Origin: Gammaproteobacteria bacterium
GTDB lineage: Bacteria > Pseudomonadota > Gammaproteobacteria > Burkholderiales > Burkholderiaceae_E
Reading direction: 5' to 3'
Assembly (NCBI GenBank): GCA_030425615.1
Contig: JAUIAI010000099.1
Coordinates: 1-7,702, forward strand
Length of the DNA stretch: 7,702 nt
Shown in pieces: positions 5,510-7,702 of this stretch; the stretch's first letter is position 1; every line of letters begins with the position of its first letter. The notes under the pieces are model-generated. The model had not been told where the DNA came from and ran no database searches. It worked only from the letters and a program-made list of their open reading frames with translations. A program made the translations under genes and the position numbers.

Positions 5510-6790
5510 TCAGGCAGCGGTACATCGCGCGAGATCGACGAGCACCGCCTGCAGCATGCGCACGCCGGCCTCCAGATGGGCACCGGACGTGTGCTCGTGA
5601 GGGGCGTGGCTGACGCCGCCGGTACTCGGCACGAAGATCAGGCCGCTCGGGCAGAGTCGCTGGAAGATCTGGGCGTCGTGCCCTGCACCCGAGCACATCC
5701 GGTGGTATCCGATGCCGAGCTTCGCGGCGTGAGCCGCGATGCGGTCCGCCAGCGCGGGGTCCAGCCGAACGGGATCCAGCCAGCTGCGTTCGACGATCTG
5801 GTGGGCCAGTCGGCGAGGGCGGCAGACGTCGCCGAGCACGCGCTCGCAGGCCTGCCGAAGCGCGCGCATGACCTCCGCGTCGGGGTCACGCAGAACCAGC
5901 GAGGCGCGTGCCACGCCCGGCACCGTATGCGCGAAGCCGGGTTCGAGAACGACCCGGCCGATCGTGAGCCGCGACTCGTTCGTCCCGTGCGCCGCGAGCA
6001 TCGGCTCGATTGCGGTGGCGAACGCCGCCAGCCCGGCGAAGGCGTCGGCGCGCAGTGACATCGGCGTGGTGCCCGAGTGGTTCGCCTCGCCGGTCAGGGT
6101 CAGTTCCAGTTCGCACACGCCGGAGATGCCGTCGGCCACGCCTATCGGGACGTCCAGGTGCTCGAGCACCGGTCCCTGTTCGATGTGCAGCTCCACGAAT
6201 GCGAGCACGTCGCCCGCGGGGCGCGCGGCGTCGCCCAGCCGCTGCGGTGGCAGCCCCGCCGCGGTGAGTGTGTCCGTCAGCGTGCGGCCGTGCGTGTCGG
6301 CGGCGGCCGCGAGCCAGGCCGGGTCGATCGTCGCCGTCACCGCCTGCGAACCCAGCATGCCGCCGAAGCGGCCTTCCTCTTCGGCGGTGGCGATGATTTC
6401 GATCGCGAGCTGCGGCCGCCAGCCGGCCGCGCGCAGGCCGAGCACCACCTCGAGCGCCGCGCACACCCCGAGCGTTCCGTCCAGGGGACCGCCATCGGGC
6501 ACGGTGTCCAGATGGGAGCCGGCAACGACGCAGGGTCCGTGAGACGGCCCCCAGCGTCCGATCACGTTGCCGGCCGCGTCCATGCGCGCCGCGAGCCCGG
6601 CCTCGTCCATCGTCCTCACCAGCCACGCGCGCGCTGCCATGTCGGCCTCACCGTAGCTGGGCCGGTTGTGACCGCCTGTGTCCGGGTCGTGCCCGAATTG
6701 GTTGACGCCCGCCAGCAATGCCTCGAAGCGCGGCCTGTCGATCGGGGGCAGGGACGTCCGGAACCGGGGGGCGGGCGGGATCAAGGGCAA
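5510..6790 (-). CDS. M20-family zinc hydrolase, N-carbamoyl-L-amino-acid hydrolase / allantoate amidohydrolase type
   Basis: The 426-residue cytosolic protein matches the HyuC/AmaB/AllC amidase group, which cleaves N-carbamoyl or ureido groups using two metal ions. Metal-ligand segments are GSHLDTVPDGG (91-101, His93), PLDGTLG (102-108, Asp104), TAEEEGRF (135-142, base and ligand Glu), ELHIEQGP (200-207, His202) and GVSHAPHE (392-399, His395). The dimerisation/lid domain has GEANHSGTTPMSLRADA at 234-250 with His238, and the substrate-side Arg301. The Asn that the family usually has in an NxxPG motif is His288 (AHTVPG), which may alter substrate choice. The start is probably TTG 6790, with AGGA four bases upstream on the - strand; TTG 6784 is an alternative and no suitable ATG exists. 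It diverges from the substrate-binding protein gene and is convergent with the GNAT gene. Carbamoylase, ureidopropionase and allantoate hydrolase cannot be separated from sequence alone. Confidence 0.88.
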   Translation of the reverse strand: MPLIPPAPRFRTSLPPIDRPRFEALLAGVNQFGHDPDTGGHNRPSYGEADMAARAWLVRTMDEAGLAARMDAAGNVIGRWGPSHGPCVVAGSHLDTVPDGGPLDGTLGVCAALEVVLGLRAAGWRPQLAIEIIATAEEEGRFGGMLGSQAVTATIDPAWLAAAADTHGRTLTDTLTAAGLPPQRLGDAARPAGDVLAFVELHIEQGPVLEHLDVPIGVADGISGVCELELTLTGEANHSGTTPMSLRADAFAGLAAFATAIEPMLAAHGTNESRLTIGRVVLEPGFAHTVPGVARASLVLRDPDAEVMRALRQACERVLGDVCRPRRLAHQIVERSWLDPVRLDPALADRIAAHAAKLGIGYHRMCSGAGHDAQIFQRLCPSGLIFVPSTGGVSHAPHEHTSGAHLEAGVRMLQAVLVDLARCTAA

Positions 6791-6806
6791 TAAATCCTAT
6801 TCTTTG

Positions 6807-6812
6807 GATAAT
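6807..6812 (+). promoter_or_regulatory. Possible -10 element for the substrate-binding protein gene
   Basis: GATAAT matches TATAAT at five of six positions and lies in the only AT-rich stretch of the area. No good -35 is found 16-18 bases upstream, so the promoter would need an activator. The predicted start of transcription near 6819 falls inside the adjacent palindrome, and the leader would be about 60 bases. Confidence 0.3.
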
Positions 6813-6828
6813 TGATAGTAATCAATTA
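6809..6828. promoter_or_regulatory. Perfect palindromic operator candidate between divergent genes
   Basis: TAATTGAT (6809-6816) and ATCAATTA (6821-6828) are exact reverse complements around AGTA. The 20-bp element is very AT-rich in a GC-rich window and sits centrally in the 87-base spacer between the hydrolase and the substrate-binding protein. It contains the T-N11-A arrangement with flanking dyad used by LysR-type regulators, although GntR- or MarR-type binding is equally conceivable. It could control both genes. No regulator gene lies in the window. Confidence 0.55.
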
Positions 6829-6862
6829 GGGAATCCCGTACCATCGATGCACCGATTCCGCG

Positions 6863-6869
6863 AGAGGAG
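6863..6869 (+). promoter_or_regulatory. Strong ribosome binding site of the substrate-binding protein gene
   Basis: AGAGGAG lies eight bases before ATG 6878 and decides this start. It is one of the best Shine-Dalgarno matches in the window and fits an abundant periplasmic protein. Confidence 0.7.
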
Positions 6870-6877
6870 AACTCCCG

Positions 6878-7702
6878 ATGCTCAAACAGCTCCTGGCTGC
6901 CGTCGCCGGCAGCCTCGCTCTTACGCTGGCCGTCCCCGCCACGGCCCAGACCCCGCCCCAGGCGCTGGTCGTCGGTCAGATCGCCGAGCCGAAGTCGCTC
7001 GATCCGCATGCGGTCACCGCGGTCAACGACTTCCGGATCCTGATGAATCTCTACGACGGCCTGGTCCGGTACCGCGACGGCACGCTCGAAGTCGAACCGG
7101 GTCTGGCGAAGGCCTGGACGGTGTCCGACGACGGCCTGACCTATACGTTCGAACTGCGCGAGGGGGTCGCCTTTCATGACGGCTCGCCGTTCAATGCCGA
7201 GGCGGTGAAGTTCAACTTCGAGCGCATGCTCGACCCGGAGCACCCGCAACACGACACCGGCCCGTTCCCGTTGTCGTTCTTCTTCTCGGCCGTGGACACC
7301 GTCTCTGCGGAGAACGAGCACACGGTGGTCTTCACGCTCAAGGAACCATACGCCCCTTTCCTGTCGAATCTCGCGTATCCGACGGGGCTCATCGTCTCGC
7401 CGACGGCGGTGAGGGAACACGGCAAGGACTACGGCCGAAACCCCGCGGGCACCGGCGCCTACCGTTTCGCCGAGTGGGAGGCCAACGCCAAGGTCGTGCT
7501 CACGCGCAACGATGCCTACTGGAACGGCGCGCCGCCGCTCGAGGCGCTCGTGTACCGGCCGATCACGGACGCGAACACCCGCGTGGCCGAAATGCTCGCC
7601 GGCGGGCTGGATGTCATGGTCGAGGTGCCGCCCGACAGTGTCGGCAGGTTCCGCGACGACGACCGCTTCCCGGTACACGAGCAGGCGGGCCCGCACGTCT
7701 GG
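6878..7702 (+). CDS. Periplasmic substrate-binding protein of a dipeptide/oligopeptide-type ABC importer (partial, 3' end outside)
   Basis: The first 275 residues are visible and the frame is still open at the window edge; family members are usually 500-540 residues. A Sec signal peptide covers 1-23 (Lys3, hydrophobic core, then PATA before Gln24). There is no lipobox Cys, so the protein should be soluble in the periplasm of a Gram-negative cell. Family 5 hallmarks follow: the opening strand LVVGQIAEPKSLDPH (30-44), NLYDGLV (57-63), EPGLAKAW (73-80), the signature-like DDGLTYTFELREGVAFHDG (84-102) and NPAGTGAYRF (188-197), then LTRNDAYW (208-215). Such proteins bind peptides, but also nickel, opines, glutathione or other amide compounds, so the ligand is open. 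The strong AGAGGAG fixes the start. The gene diverges from the M20 hydrolase across a shared palindrome, and permease and ATPase genes would be expected just downstream of the window. Confidence 0.93.
   Translation, partial: MLKQLLAAVAGSLALTLAVPATAQTPPQALVVGQIAEPKSLDPHAVTAVNDFRILMNLYDGLVRYRDGTLEVEPGLAKAWTVSDDGLTYTFELREGVAFHDGSPFNAEAVKFNFERMLDPEHPQHDTGPFPLSFFFSAVDTVSAENEHTVVFTLKEPYAPFLSNLAYPTGLIVSPTAVREHGKDYGRNPAGTGAYRFAEWEANAKVVLTRNDAYWNGAPPLEALVYRPITDANTRVAEMLAGGLDVMVEVPPDSVGRFRDDDRFPVHEQAGPHVW

Noticed and set aside
6829..6837. GGGAATCCC next to the palindrome as a second operator
   Set aside because: The arms are only four bases long (GGGA/TCCC), which is common by chance.
6797..7696. 299-residue open frame on the - strand opposite the substrate-binding protein
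   Set aside because: The + strand frame has a signal peptide, a strong ribosome binding site and clear family motifs. The antisense product has no recognisable features.

Overview
The window is GC-rich (clearly well above 60% by eye), dense in genes and free of introns. It looks like the chromosome of a Pseudomonadota bacterium, possibly a gamma- or betaproteobacterium. The hints are an MdlA-like ABC exporter, a YmdB-like macrodomain protein, a Tat-exported TlpA-type protein and a dipeptide-type substrate-binding protein. The genus cannot be fixed from the sequence. I see no RNA gene, insertion sequence, CRISPR array, phage gene or replication origin.

Layout. (1) Bases 1-243 hold the tail of an unknown + strand gene, then the first ~48 codons of a gene that resembles the ferritin-like PaaA/PaaC (phenylacetyl-CoA oxygenase-type) family. 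(2) At about 225-243 that gene stops looking like itself. The sequence becomes the antisense strand of an MdlA-like ABC exporter (- strand, start 1701), which has lost the last part of its nucleotide-binding domain at the same point. Two genes facing tail to tail both lack their 3' ends here, so this is either a real deletion or rearrangement junction or a chimeric assembly join. (3) A 164-base divergent spacer with a perfect 10-bp hairpin separates the exporter from a macrodomain hydrolase gene. That gene overlaps by ATGA with a Tat-signal thioredoxin-like gene. (4) A recognisable sigma70-type promoter (3061-3090) drives a compact three-gene operon: a short-chain dehydrogenase/reductase homologue without the canonical Tyr/Lys, an acyl-CoA dehydrogenase of the isovaleryl/long-chain catalytic type, and a GNAT acetyltransferase. 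(5) Facing that operon is an M20-family carbamoylase/allantoate-amidohydrolase-like gene (- strand). (6) An AT-rich divergent spacer with a perfect 20-bp palindrome separates the hydrolase from a periplasmic substrate-binding protein of the oligopeptide/dipeptide ABC family, which runs off the window end.

How the genes may work together (inference). The SDR/acyl-CoA dehydrogenase/GNAT operon looks catabolic, acting on an acyl-CoA substrate that cannot be named. The hydrolase and the substrate-binding protein share a control region with a palindromic operator candidate. They could form an uptake-and-hydrolysis module for an N-carbamoyl, ureido or small peptide-like nitrogen compound. No new defence or mobile system is visible. 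The most notable points are the double truncation near base 230, the SDR without its catalytic Tyr and Lys, an Asn-to-His change in the hydrolase, and the palindrome at 6809-6828.
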